Source: Saccharicrinis sp963666825 (lineage in GTDB: Bacteria; Bacteroidota; Bacteroidia; Bacteroidales; Marinilabiliaceae). Taken from it: a DNA stretch of 64,000 bases. Made by a program: the position numbers and the translations under genes. Shown piece by piece: positions 41,915 through 51,594 of the stretch; within the stretch, counting starts at the first letter, position 1; each line of letters begins with the position of its first letter. Where the stretch lies: positions 3,844,001 through 3,908,000 of the forward strand of contig OY763044.2 of NCBI GenBank assembly GCA_963666825.2. The letters run 5' to 3'. The notes under the pieces are model-generated. The model saw nothing but the letters and a program-made list of their open reading frames with translations. It did not search any database and was not told the origin of the DNA.

Positions 41915-43306
41915 ATGAAGATGAATAGTTTAAAAAATATTATCGTTATAGTATTGATGATTTTTATGAGTGCATCTTGTTCTAAATCTGACAGTATTGA
42001 ACATACTGCTCCGGTTTTTAAATCAAGTACTCCTGAAAATAATGCTGTAGATGTAAATCCTTCGTCTGAAATTGAAATTATTTTTGATGAAGTTATTTCG
42101 CTTGCTACCAATCACGGTATTACAATTAATAACGAGGCTGCCTCAGTAGTGGCTGACTTCACAAAATTAATCTTCACTATTGATCTGGAATATGGTACCA
42201 ATTATTCCATAGTTATTCCCAAAGGAGCTGTTATTAATACTTTTAATGTTCCTTTAGAGGAAGCTGTTGAGATATCATTTACAACAGAAGATGCTCCCGT
42301 TATTGATGAAAGTGCAATGCTGTTTGTTGCCAATATGGGCGTTGGTTGGAATCTTGGAAATACACTGGATACAAAGAGTGTAGACGAGACAGCCTGGGGG
42401 AATCCGAAAGCAACTAAAGAGTTGATTGACGCTGTAAGCAATAAGGGATTTAAAACACTACGGGTTCCAGTTACCTGGCAATACCATATGGGAAGCGCTC
42501 CTGATTATACTATAGAGTCAGAATGGCTTGACAGGGTTGAAGAAGTGGTGAATTACGGCTTGGATAACGGCATGTATGTAATTATAAATATTCATCACGA
42601 TGAAGAGTGGATCGTTCCAACTTATGATCAGGTTGATGTTGTTAAAGATCAGCTAAGCAAGGTTTGGACTCAAATAGCTACTCGTTTTAAAGATTATGAT
42701 GAACATCTGATATTTGAGAGTTTAAATGAACCGCGCTTAATAGGCTCTTCGGCAGAATGGACTGGAGGAACAGCTGAAGGCAGAGACTGTATCAATCAAT
42801 ACCACCAGGTTAATGTTGATGCTATCAGGGCAACAGGAGGCAATAATGCTCAACGATACATTTTAATATCTCCTTATGCGGCATCATCAGCTCAAGTAGC
42901 TATAGATGGTTTAGAGTTACCTTCTTCTTCAAATTTGATTGTTTCTGTGCATAATTATTTTCCATATAATTTTGCACTTGCAACCAGCAACTATGTTACT
43001 GAATGGGGAACAGAATCAGAAAAACAAGCTATGGATGCAGAATTGGACAGAGTGTACCAAAAGTTTATTGCAAACGGAATTGCGGTGGTGATGGGAGAAT
43101 GGGGCAGTTTGAATCACAATAATACGGAGGATAGAGTACTGCATGCTCAATACTTTGCCAATGGATGTGTAAGCAGAGGTATTTGTCCGGTTTGGTGGGA
43201 TAATGGTTCTGCTGATTATTTTGGTATTATTAATAGAAATGATTATTCATGGACGTTTCCTGAGATAGCAAATACCATAGTTAACGAAACACCAAAGGCT
43301 GAATAG
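41915..43306 (+). CDS. GH5 endoglucanase (cellulase) lipoprotein with N-terminal Ig-like domain
   Basis: A 463-residue lipoprotein (lipobox SASC, Cys22). Residues about 32-126 form a Big_5/SbsA Ig-like domain (PENNAVDVNPSSEIEIIFDE, ISFTTED). The catalytic GH5 barrel follows: GVGWNLGNTLDT (143-153), TLRVPVTWQYH, VIINIHHDEEW, acid/base Glu272 in FESLNEPR, His346 in VSVHNYFPY, nucleophile Glu395 in VVMGEWGSLN, and Trp in CPVWWDNG. It hydrolyses beta-1,4-glucan chains at the cell surface or in the periplasm. The gene is flanked by 21-bp direct repeats and stands next to an esterase and a GH95 gene, consistent with polysaccharide use. Confidence 0.93.
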   Translation: MKMNSLKNIIVIVLMIFMSASCSKSDSIEHTAPVFKSSTPENNAVDVNPSSEIEIIFDEVISLATNHGITINNEAASVVADFTKLIFTIDLEYGTNYSIVIPKGAVINTFNVPLEEAVEISFTTEDAPVIDESAMLFVANMGVGWNLGNTLDTKSVDETAWGNPKATKELIDAVSNKGFKTLRVPVTWQYHMGSAPDYTIESEWLDRVEEVVNYGLDNGMYVIINIHHDEEWIVPTYDQVDVVKDQLSKVWTQIATRFKDYDEHLIFESLNEPRLIGSSAEWTGGTAEGRDCINQYHQVNVDAIRATGGNNAQRYILISPYAASSAQVAIDGLELPSSSNLIVSVHNYFPYNFALATSNYVTEWGTESEKQAMDAELDRVYQKFIANGIAVVMGEWGSLNHNNTEDRVLHAQYFANGCVSRGICPVWWDNGSADYFGIINRNDYSWTFPEIANTIVNETPKAE

Positions 43307-43526
43307 ATGAGGGCTGGTAGAAGTTTTATTACACTCTTTTAAAAGTATTAATGAAATTACACGACTGCCAATAAAAAAAGGCCTACAACCATCTTCAGGT
43401 TCGTTCCACAACGTACTCCTACGCTAAAAAGGAGGAGAAATATTTCCCTTGGCGGAGAACTCTTTAAATGAAATATATTCAATAATCTACACATGGTTGC
43501 ACGTTCGGCAGCAATGAGTTTGCATA

Positions 43527-43547
43527 GCTTAAAATGCATGGAATAAT
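43527..43547 (+). repeat. 21-bp direct repeat, right copy
   Basis: Exact copy of 41476-41496. It stands in the 494-nt gap 43307-43800, which otherwise holds short decayed-looking sequence and no credible gene. Confidence 0.85.
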
Positions 43548-43573
43548 CCAAATTATCTATTGTTAAAACAAAG

Positions 43574-43605
43574 AAGGTTCTGTAGTATTTCTACAACAGA
43601 ACCTT
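43574..43605 (-). terminator. candidate terminator of the GH95 gene
   Basis: AAGGTTCTGT (43574-43583) pairs with ACAGAACCTT (43596-43605), with GTAG/CTAC continuing the stem. On the minus strand it is followed by CTTTGTTTT. It is 196 nt past the GH95 stop. Confidence 0.5.
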
Positions 43606-43800
43606 ACATAAACCTAACCTAAACTAATATAAATAAAATCTAAAACACTTTTAACAGATTGTCGTTACTCACGATTTAAACTGATAATGAACGTGCCAAT
43701 AGACATTTATATTCTCAATCATTTAATAATACCTAATGGATTTACAACTTCCTTTTAATTACCATGCATTATTAATTTTGAGTCCTCTCAATTTTGAAAC

Positions 43801-46275
43801 TTAGAAGGCTTCAAAAGTATATTCTCTACCTTTTTCAGTTTCAAAATCATAAAGGATAGTCTCAGGCAACTCAAGAGGATGGATGATTGCCTTATCACTA
43901 ACAAGAGGATCTTTTATTTTAGTCTTATAAAATAGTGGATTTGGATTAACTGTGCCTTCCTCAACATTATTAAACGCAACATCACTTTTTAAACTATTTA
44001 CAAGTCTTATTCTACAATTTCCACCAAGAGAAGAATAAACTACTAATTTCTTTACCTTCCAGTCTTCCCAAACCATATCAATAGTAAATCCACCTCTTGT
44101 TTTTAAACCTTTAACTGAACCTTTCTCCCATTCATCAGGTAAAGCTGGCAGCAAATAAATATCTCCATCATAAGATTGAACTAACATCTGTGCAATACCC
44201 GAAGTACACCCAAAGTTTCCATCAATCTGAAAAGGAGGATGGGCATCAAATAGGTTTGGATAAGTACCTCCATGCTCACCTTTTGTTTCTATTGGTGCTG
44301 GAGATAATTGGTCTTTTATTAATTTAAATGCACGGTTACCATCCAGCAATCTGGCCCATAAATTCACTTTCCAGCCCATAGACCATCCTGTTGATTTATC
44401 ACCTCGATATACCAAAGAATTCTTAGCTGCCTGAAATAATTCCGGATTAGTGAATGGTGAAATCTGGCTTCCAGGGAATAATCCGTACAAATGTGATACA
44501 TGCCTGTGATGATCATCTGTACGATCCCAATCATGGAGCCATTCTTGCAACTGACTATGTTGACCAATCTGCATTGGAGGTAATTTATCAAACATCACTT
44601 TAACCTCCTGAGCAAAATCTTTATCCACATCCAAAATTTCTGATGCCATCATAATATTTGAGAATACATCAAATACCAACTGATTATCCATTGTATTTCC
44701 TGCTGCCATTGATGTTTTATAAATATGTCGATTTTCAGGAGACATACATGGCGCTACAACCATCCAACCAATTTCTGGTTCTTCTTGTAAAACATCAACA
44801 TAATACATAGCAGCTCCTTTTAATATAGGATAAATGTTTTTCAGAAAAGCTGTATCACCTGAATACAGGTAATGTGACCACAAATGCTGACTTAACCAGG
44901 CACCTCCCATTGGCCACATACCGTAAAATGCACCATCAACAGGACCTGTTATCCGCCATATGTCAGTATTATGATGCATAGCCCAACCTTTTGCTCCGTA
45001 CATTTCCTTAGCCGTCTCCTGACCTACAACTGCTAAATCTTTCAACATAGAAAATAAAGGCTGATGCATTTCCTGCAAATTAGTTACCTCTGCAGGCCAG
45101 TAATTCATTTCTGTATTAATATTAACAGTGTATTTGCTATCCCATGGCGGATTATTCTTTGAATTCCATATTCCCTGAAGGTTAGCTGGTTGAGTTCCCG
45201 GACGAGAAGAAGATATCAACAAATAACGTCCAAACTGGAAATATAAAGATACCAACTGAGGATCATAGCCTTTATTAAAATCTATGATTCTTTGATTCAT
45301 TGGATTTTTAATAGAGTCAGTAATTCCTAAATCTAATTCCACTCTATCAAAGTAATTTTGATAATCCTTTACATGATTAGCTTTTAAAGTTTCATATGGT
45401 TTATCAATTGCGTTAACTAAATAATCTTCCGAAATTTTAATTTCATCTCCACTAATATCTTTGTAATTTTTAAAGTTTGTACCAATGGAAATAAAGATGG
45501 TAACACTATCTGCATTTTTAATCTCTAAATGATCCTCCCCTTGAATCAAAGAACCTCCGGAAAGAACTGGTTTTACAGCTGTATAAAATCGAACCTTGCC
45601 TTCTTTGTTGTCAACATCCTCTCCTTTACCAGATAAAATTAACTGCTCATTTAAAGTAGTTACCTTGTATTTAGTATGTGGAGAATCGGCCTTAAGGTTA
45701 CATGAAATCTTTCCTTTTTCAGAGGCTGACAATCGAACAACCATAACCTGAGCTGGTGCTGATATAAAATATTCGCGATTAAAGGTTACTCCATTTACTT
45801 CATATGAAGTAGAACTTAAAGCATTTTTTATATCAAGTTCTCTATAATAGTTACTATAATTCTCTTGCCCAGGAAATTCAATATATAAATCACCAACAGT
45901 TTGATAAGGCATTCCGTAGTTGTTCCATTCCGGTGCATGACGAGGAGTTACGCTCATAGTTAATTCCTCGGCTTCTTTATACTTACCTTCAAAAATTAAC
46001 TTGCGTACTTTGGGCAAAACTTCTTTAAATCCCTTTGGTAAGTTATTTCCCGGCTCTCCGGCCCATACAGTTTCTTCGTTTAACTGCAGATGTTCTTTCT
46101 CAACAGTTCCAAAAACCATTGACCCCAAACGTCCATTACCCAGTGGCAAAGCTTCTTCCCAAGCCGTAGCTGGTTCTGTATACCATAGTTTAAGTAGGTT
46201 CTCTTTTTCACTATTACTTTTAGAACAAGATGCCAATAGCAAGAGAAATCCCATAAAATAAATTACACTCTTCAT
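43801..46275 (-). CDS. GH95 family alpha-L-fucosidase (or galactosidase), lipoprotein
   Basis: An 824-residue GH95 enzyme. Signal with lipobox LASC (Cys17); N-terminal beta-sandwich opening LWYTEPATAWEEALPLGNGR, then LGSMVFG and LNEETVWAGEP; the (alpha/alpha)6 catalytic barrel with NLQGIWNSKNNPPWDSKYTV, NINTEMNYWPAEVTNL, GWMVVAPCMSPENR, HRHVSHLYGLFPGSQI and DAHPPFQIDGNFGCTSGIAQ; a C-terminal sandwich with LPALPDEWEKGSVKGLKTRGGF. These are all conserved in the family. It releases alpha-1,2-linked L-fucose, or L-galactose, from plant or algal glycans. The ATG at 46275 is chosen. It is divergent from the hybrid two-component regulator, its likely controller. Confidence 0.93.
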   Translation of the reverse strand: MKSVIYFMGFLLLLASCSKSNSEKENLLKLWYTEPATAWEEALPLGNGRLGSMVFGTVEKEHLQLNEETVWAGEPGNNLPKGFKEVLPKVRKLIFEGKYKEAEELTMSVTPRHAPEWNNYGMPYQTVGDLYIEFPGQENYSNYYRELDIKNALSSTSYEVNGVTFNREYFISAPAQVMVVRLSASEKGKISCNLKADSPHTKYKVTTLNEQLILSGKGEDVDNKEGKVRFYTAVKPVLSGGSLIQGEDHLEIKNADSVTIFISIGTNFKNYKDISGDEIKISEDYLVNAIDKPYETLKANHVKDYQNYFDRVELDLGITDSIKNPMNQRIIDFNKGYDPQLVSLYFQFGRYLLISSSRPGTQPANLQGIWNSKNNPPWDSKYTVNINTEMNYWPAEVTNLQEMHQPLFSMLKDLAVVGQETAKEMYGAKGWAMHHNTDIWRITGPVDGAFYGMWPMGGAWLSQHLWSHYLYSGDTAFLKNIYPILKGAAMYYVDVLQEEPEIGWMVVAPCMSPENRHIYKTSMAAGNTMDNQLVFDVFSNIMMASEILDVDKDFAQEVKVMFDKLPPMQIGQHSQLQEWLHDWDRTDDHHRHVSHLYGLFPGSQISPFTNPELFQAAKNSLVYRGDKSTGWSMGWKVNLWARLLDGNRAFKLIKDQLSPAPIETKGEHGGTYPNLFDAHPPFQIDGNFGCTSGIAQMLVQSYDGDIYLLPALPDEWEKGSVKGLKTRGGFTIDMVWEDWKVKKLVVYSSLGGNCRIRLVNSLKSDVAFNNVEEGTVNPNPLFYKTKIKDPLVSDKAIIHPLELPETILYDFETEKGREYTFEAF

Positions 46276-46539
46276 CTTAATAATATTTATAATTTCAATG
46301 TGTTTAACCACATCATAATTTATGCATTTTCAATACGATGTTAAAATTACTGATGACTTGTATATACAAATAGGACTAATTGATAAAGCAAAGGGGTCAT
46401 TTGAACAATCTATCTAAACAGATGCCTTTAATAGGGACATTATTCCAAATAAGGAGGTCATTTTGCTAAAAAGACAAGTGATATTTCATTATCAGATTAA
46501 GATGAATTATTTTAGTCGTAAACTTGTAAATACTTATTC

Positions 46540-49500
46540 ATGATAGTTGATGGATTGAAAAAATATTCCATTCTTATTTTCCTATTGATCTTATCAATCA
46601 ATAGTTCGGGCTATTACAAGTGCAGCTTTGAGCATTACTCAGATAAAGATGGCTTGTCTCAATCAACTATCAATGATATCTACCAGGATAAGCAAGGATA
46701 TATTTGGCTAGGTACTTTCGACGGACTTGTACGGTTTAATGGCTACGAATTTGAATCGTTTAAAATAACAGCCTCCAATTCAACTTCTAAATCAAACAGA
46801 ATTGATAAGATTAAAGAAGACAAATACGGCAGACTTTGGTTAAAGTCTCTTAATGATGTTTATTGTTTCGATACAAAATCTGGAAAATTCTGGTCCATTC
46901 CATTAGAAAATATTCAAGAAACAAACAATGTATATTCAACAGAGGTATATACTACATCCTCTGGTAAAGTTTGGTTACTTATGGATAATAAAAACCTTGT
47001 TTGTATTGAAGATTCACTTTTTACCATCAAGAAGTTATCAAGTAATAACGAGTTTCTTAGTAATAAAACAATCTTTTCAATACATGAAGATTTTAACCAT
47101 AACAACTGGATACTTACCAATAATGGACTTTTATTAATTCCGAACAATTCTGATTTTACAATACAAAGTATATTATTTAACAAAGCTAAAAATTCAGAAT
47201 TAAATAAGCCTTTTTATACATTCTATGAGTCCGAAAAAGAAATATGGTTTGGATCTTCATTAGGAAGAATATGGATTTACTCAAAGGATTCGCATGTTTT
47301 TTCAGAATTCAATCTGAACATAAAATCAAACATTCTTGAGATAAAGAGAATGGATGATTCTCAAATTGTTATTCTGACAGAATCTGATGGAATATTCGTT
47401 TATAACAAATCTACAAACAATATAAAAACCATCAGTAAAACAAATATCCATGAATTAAAAAGCAATCAGATAGGATCCATTTTTCCTGTTGACAATTCAA
47501 ATATTTGGTTCACAACAAATGAAATAGGTATCTATAAAATTAATATATCCACTAACCAACTAAAACATTATAAAGTTGAAGTTGACGATAGAACTATATA
47601 TCAACATCCTCCTGCACCCATTATAATAAGAGATCATGAAAACAACTTATGGATTCATCCTAAAGGTGGAGGATTTTCTTTTTATAATAAAGAAACCGAT
47701 GAACTAGAAGCTTTCTATAATAAGGCTAATGATCCACAAAAGAAGTTTTCAAATATTATACACGATGCCCTGTTTGATCGTCAGGGAAATTTATGGATGA
47801 GTACAAGAACCCATGGACTTGAAAAAGTATCTTTCTCAAATAATGATTTCAAATCAATTAAAGTCTCCAATAATGAAAACTCATCACTATCTAATAATGT
47901 AAGATCCATATTTCAACTTTCTAATCAAAACATACTAATAGGAACAAAAGAAGGGCGTTTACTTATGTTTAGTAACGCATTTCAATATCTTGTCTCAATC
48001 TCTGCTACTGGAATTAAAAATGACAACTCATTATGGCCTAGTGCCATTTATTGTATTACTGAAGATTCTGAGGGGAGAATATGGATAGGAACAAGGGGTA
48101 ACGGAATATATGTTTTAACTACTGATAATACTTCAGGAAATTTCATAGTACAGAATTTTGTAAATGACCAAACAAATCCTTATAGCCTAAGCAACAACAA
48201 TGTTTATAGTATTATTGAGGATAAAAATAAAAACATTTGGTGCGGCACACTGGGCGGAGGAATAAACCTATTACAATATAATCAGCATGGAAAGTACCGA
48301 TTTATTAACTCTTCAAATAAATTAAAAAATTATCCTGGTATAAATTGCAACAGGGTTCGATGTATTTCGGTAGGGACAAATGGTAATATTTATGCAGGAA
48401 CATCAAATGGACTGGTTACTTGGCAAACAGATTTCAATTCTCCGGAAACACTTAAATTCAACCACTATACGAGTAATTCTTTTGTTTCTCAAAATTTGAG
48501 TAGCAACGAGATTATGAGTATTCAAAAAACGAAAGATGGAATAATATACATAGGAACCTACGGCGGTGGTCTTAATAAGATTATTCATAATCAAGATGAA
48601 AGTATTTCCGGATTTAAATCTTATAACAATGAAAATAGTTTAGCTTCAGATGGTTTGCTATCCTTAGAAGAAGATTCTTATGGTAATATCTGGATTTCTA
48701 CTGAAAATAATTTGATTAGGTTTAATCCACACAATGAACTGTTTGAAGCTTTTTACGAGTTAAATCAACTAACATTTTCCGAGTCGGCATCTATCCTTAA
48801 AAAGGATAACTCTATACTATTAGGGTATTCTGATGGATTAATCTCTTTCAATCCAGATTTTATTGCAACAGATACATTAAAATCTAATATTATTTTTACA
48901 GATTTTCAATTATTTAATACAGAAATAAAAAACAATAGTGGTGCACCATTTAAAGGAAACATTAATGATGAAAATAAAATCGAATTGGAGCATTATCAAA
49001 ACTTTTTTAACATCCAGTTTTCTACTCTTGACTACCAGAATACAAGACAAATCCAATATGCATATAAACTTGAAGGTTTTGACAATGAATGGTATTATGC
49101 TAAAAAGCAAAGAATAGCCAACTATACTAACATACCTAAAGGTTCATATATATTTAAGGTAAAATCAACTAATGGGCGAGGTACATGGCTGGATAACGAA
49201 CGTAGCATAAACATCATTGTTAAACCATCCTTTGGGGAAACTCCTATTGCATACATATTATATGCTTTAATTTTCTTTTTAATCTTCTTCATACTGCAGA
49301 AATACATCTTAACTATTTACAAACTAAAAAGTGATATTAAAATTCAGAAAGAAATATCGGATATGAAGCTCAAGTTCTTCACTGATGTGTCTCATGAAAT
49401 TCGGACTCCACTCACAATGATCACCTCCCCTATTGAGCATTTGATTGAAGATCAAAAAACACCTGATGAAATAAGAAATCAACTGAAATATATCTCACAT

Positions 49501-50913
49501 GGAACACAACGATTGCTGAATCTTGTTAACCAAATACTTGATTTCAGAAAGATACAGGATAAGCATCTAAAAATTAAGAAAATAAACTTCTGTGAATTAA
49601 CAGAAAGAATTTGCACTGGATTTATTGAACTTGCAAATGAAAAGAATTACATATTTAATTTTAAGAATATCTCTCGCCAGACAGAAATATGGGCTGATGA
49701 AAATGCATTGGATAAAATATTAATGAACCTTTTGTCTAATGCCTTTAAATACTGTGAATCTGGTGATAGCATTAATGTATCTTTAAATGAAACAGAAAAG
49801 TATGCTATACTTAAAGTTTCAGATACAGGCCCTGGTATTTCTAAATTAAAGCAAAAAGATCTCTTCAAAAGATTTTCATCCTTTAACGACGATGTTAGCA
49901 AACCTAGTACCGGTATTGGCCTTTCTATAATTAAAGAAATTGCAGATAAACATTCTGCTGAAGTTTTTGTAGAGAGTGAACCTGAAAAGGGAAGCACTTT
50001 TATGATTAGATTCTTAAAAGGAAAAAATCACTTTTCTGATGATATTGAAATCATTGCTGATACTACATCAACACTTTCACCTTTAAAAGAAAAAGTAACA
50101 CAAAATTCAACTATTGAGAATAGCGATATACAAATCCCAGATAAAAAGCCTACTGTTTTAATTGTTGAAGACGATAATGAATTACGCAGTTTTATTAGCT
50201 CAATTCTTAGTGACCAATACCAAATATTAGAATCTGATAATGGTGAGAATGGAATAACAAAAGCAATTGATCATTTACCTGACTTTATAATTAGTGATTT
50301 AATGATGCCTATAAAAGATGGTATTGAATTACTTAAAACAATTAGAAATAATATAGAAACCAGTCATATTCCTGTAATTCTTTTAACGGCTAAATCAAAT
50401 ATTGAAAGCAAGCTGGAAGGCTTAACCTACGGTGCTGATGATTATATTACTAAACCTTTTAGTGTTGCATATATAAAAGCCCGTATTGAAAACTTAATTC
50501 AGCAAAGAAAACGCTTGCATGCCATATACCAAAACAATATAATAATTGATGATCAGGAATCTCCAGTAAAGCAAAACATGATGGCTCCAGCTGATGAATT
50601 GCTAATGGAAAGAATCATTGAGCATATTGAAAGAAATTTGGACAATAATGAACTGTCTGTTGAAAACTTAACTAAATATGCAGGATTATCCCGAACTACA
50701 TTTTTTAATAAAATTAAAAGTTTAACAGGTCAATCACCTGTTGAATTTATTAGAGATTACAGACTAAAAAAAGCTGCTCATCTAATTAAAACAGAGCAGC
50801 TACTTATTAAAGAAATATGCTTTATGACCGGATTTTCTGACCTTAAATACTTTGGCAAGTGTTTTAAAAACAAATACGGCATGACACCAGGTAATTATAG
50901 GAAAGTCAATTAA
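46540..50913 (+). CDS. hybrid two-component system sensor-regulator (HTCS) with AraC DNA-binding domain
   Basis: A 1457-residue one-protein signalling system. Signal sequence (about 8-25); a two-propeller periplasmic sensor of Reg_prop repeats (about 30-790: YIWLGTFDGLVRF, RIWIGTRGNGIY, NIWCGTLGGGINLL); a Y_Y_Y domain (about 800-895: YAYKLEGFDNEWYYAK); a membrane helix (about 902-925); a histidine kinase with His952 in FFTDVSHEIRTPLTM and ATP-lid motifs (DKILMNLLSNAFKY, STGIGLSII); a receiver with Asp1253 in DFIISDLMMPIKDG; and an AraC HTH at the end. It senses a glycan fragment and activates genes nearby, here most likely the divergent GH95 gene. Confidence 0.95.
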   Translation: MIVDGLKKYSILIFLLILSINSSGYYKCSFEHYSDKDGLSQSTINDIYQDKQGYIWLGTFDGLVRFNGYEFESFKITASNSTSKSNRIDKIKEDKYGRLWLKSLNDVYCFDTKSGKFWSIPLENIQETNNVYSTEVYTTSSGKVWLLMDNKNLVCIEDSLFTIKKLSSNNEFLSNKTIFSIHEDFNHNNWILTNNGLLLIPNNSDFTIQSILFNKAKNSELNKPFYTFYESEKEIWFGSSLGRIWIYSKDSHVFSEFNLNIKSNILEIKRMDDSQIVILTESDGIFVYNKSTNNIKTISKTNIHELKSNQIGSIFPVDNSNIWFTTNEIGIYKINISTNQLKHYKVEVDDRTIYQHPPAPIIIRDHENNLWIHPKGGGFSFYNKETDELEAFYNKANDPQKKFSNIIHDALFDRQGNLWMSTRTHGLEKVSFSNNDFKSIKVSNNENSSLSNNVRSIFQLSNQNILIGTKEGRLLMFSNAFQYLVSISATGIKNDNSLWPSAIYCITEDSEGRIWIGTRGNGIYVLTTDNTSGNFIVQNFVNDQTNPYSLSNNNVYSIIEDKNKNIWCGTLGGGINLLQYNQHGKYRFINSSNKLKNYPGINCNRVRCISVGTNGNIYAGTSNGLVTWQTDFNSPETLKFNHYTSNSFVSQNLSSNEIMSIQKTKDGIIYIGTYGGGLNKIIHNQDESISGFKSYNNENSLASDGLLSLEEDSYGNIWISTENNLIRFNPHNELFEAFYELNQLTFSESASILKKDNSILLGYSDGLISFNPDFIATDTLKSNIIFTDFQLFNTEIKNNSGAPFKGNINDENKIELEHYQNFFNIQFSTLDYQNTRQIQYAYKLEGFDNEWYYAKKQRIANYTNIPKGSYIFKVKSTNGRGTWLDNERSINIIVKPSFGETPIAYILYALIFFLIFFILQKYILTIYKLKSDIKIQKEISDMKLKFFTDVSHEIRTPLTMITSPIEHLIEDQKTPDEIRNQLKYISHGTQRLLNLVNQILDFRKIQDKHLKIKKINFCELTERICTGFIELANEKNYIFNFKNISRQTEIWADENALDKILMNLLSNAFKYCESGDSINVSLNETEKYAILKVSDTGPGISKLKQKDLFKRFSSFNDDVSKPSTGIGLSIIKEIADKHSAEVFVESEPEKGSTFMIRFLKGKNHFSDDIEIIADTTSTLSPLKEKVTQNSTIENSDIQIPDKKPTVLIVEDDNELRSFISSILSDQYQILESDNGENGITKAIDHLPDFIISDLMMPIKDGIELLKTIRNNIETSHIPVILLTAKSNIESKLEGLTYGADDYITKPFSVAYIKARIENLIQQRKRLHAIYQNNIIIDDQESPVKQNMMAPADELLMERIIEHIERNLDNNELSVENLTKYAGLSRTTFFNKIKSLTGQSPVEFIRDYRLKKAAHLIKTEQLLIKEICFMTGFSDLKYFGKCFKNKYGMTPGNYRKVN

Positions 50914-51148
50914 AAAGTGCGGCAGTTTCTATAAAAAACACGAAGCGTTAACCAAAAAGCATGACAGTCCAGGAAAAATACATGGCTTATGATAGAAAAA
51001 GTTCGGAGATTCATGCAAAAAGTGTAGAGTGTCAACAAAAAAGGACGGCAGTTGCCCCGAAAAACATGGAACATGAAAGAAAAAGTACGGTCGTTGATAA
51101 AAAAAGCACGGTGCTTTCAACTTTTTTCATCAATAATCCATATAAAAA
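50912..51148. repeat. phased A-tract array 2
   Basis: Starting at the HTCS stop codon, A-tracts of 5-7 bases begin at 50912, 50933, 50954, 50974, 50996, 51017, 51037, 51060, 51080 and 51099, a mean spacing of 20.8 bp, and are followed by a T6 tract at 51122 and A5 at 51144. The tracts are followed by a loose RCGG-like core (GTACGG, GGACGG, GCACGG). Because the period is 21 bp, both strands read as 7-residue peptide repeats (plus strand T-V-V-D-K-K-S; minus strand V-P-C-F-S-G-Q), which explains the short ORFs. A-tracts spaced by two helical turns should bend the DNA strongly. Confidence 0.75.
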
Positions 51149-51154
51149 GTATCA

Positions 51155-51179
51155 AGCTTGTCAGTTTTTCTGACAAGCT
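51155..51179. terminator. hairpin closing array 2
   Basis: AGCTTGTCAG (51155-51164), loop TTTTT, CTGACAAGCT (51170-51179). It might terminate transcription in either direction, or end the repeat unit; the same core reappears after array 3. Confidence 0.6.
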
Positions 51180-51247
51180 CCAATGAATTTCAGAGAACGT
51201 TGAATGATTTTATATCAACGTTGCAGTAAAAGGTTAGAAGGTCCGAG

Positions 51248-51380
51248 AAAAAAACATCATATGTTGATGTTTGAAATAGAAGCGTCTAATGAAAAAGTGA
51301 GGATGCTGATGAAAAAAGCGAGAACCGCCGAGTTATTTTTTAGAACCGCCGAGAAAATTGCAAGATGCTTGTCAGTTTTT
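51248..51380. repeat. phased A-tract array 3
   Basis: A- or T-tracts begin at 51248, 51273, 51292, 51312, 51335, 51354 and 51376 (mean 21.3 bp). AGAACCGCCGAG occurs twice 21 bp apart (51321-51332 and 51342-51353). It reads as heptapeptide repeats on the plus strand (T-A-E-L-F-F-R, T-A-E-K-I-A-R). The sequence between tracts differs from that of array 2, so the two share architecture more than sequence. The rest of the gap to 51594 holds no gene. Confidence 0.65.
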
Positions 51381-51410
51381 GCCTCAACATTAATATAAAT
51401 ACTGACAAGC
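51367..51410. repeat. inverted repeat closing array 3
   Basis: GCTTGTCAG (51367-51375) pairs with CTGACAAGC (51402-51410), the same 9-bp core as the hairpin after array 2, but with a longer loop of 26 nt. The copy of GCTTGTCAGTTTTT is identical between the two hairpins. Confidence 0.6.
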
Positions 51411-51594
51411 TTGCTACTTTATACCCTAACGTTAAGGTTCAAAGTATCAACAAAGCCGTTTTATATTGTATCATTTATGTTTTAAAACTTTATTTGAAAG
51501 TCAGGAGCTCAAACCAATCAACCTTATTAAACCTGTCCAATAACTTTTTAAAGATTTCCGAATACCCCAAAATTATAAGATAACCTTTAATTAA

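Noticed and set aside
43357..43551. 64-codon minus-strand ORF after the cellulase
   Set aside because: No family resemblance; it includes the out-of-place 21-bp repeat and decayed sequence.
50929..51398. Short ORFs with heptapeptide repeats (50929-51120 minus, 50961-51173 plus, 51204-51398 plus)
   Set aside because: They arise because the DNA period is 21 bp, so every frame without stops looks repetitive on both strands; no start signal or partner supports translation.
31185..51411. CRISPR array as an explanation of the periodic intergenic arrays
   Set aside because: Units have no constant repeat of 24-40 bp with unique spacers; only tract positions or palindromes recur, and no cas genes are present.
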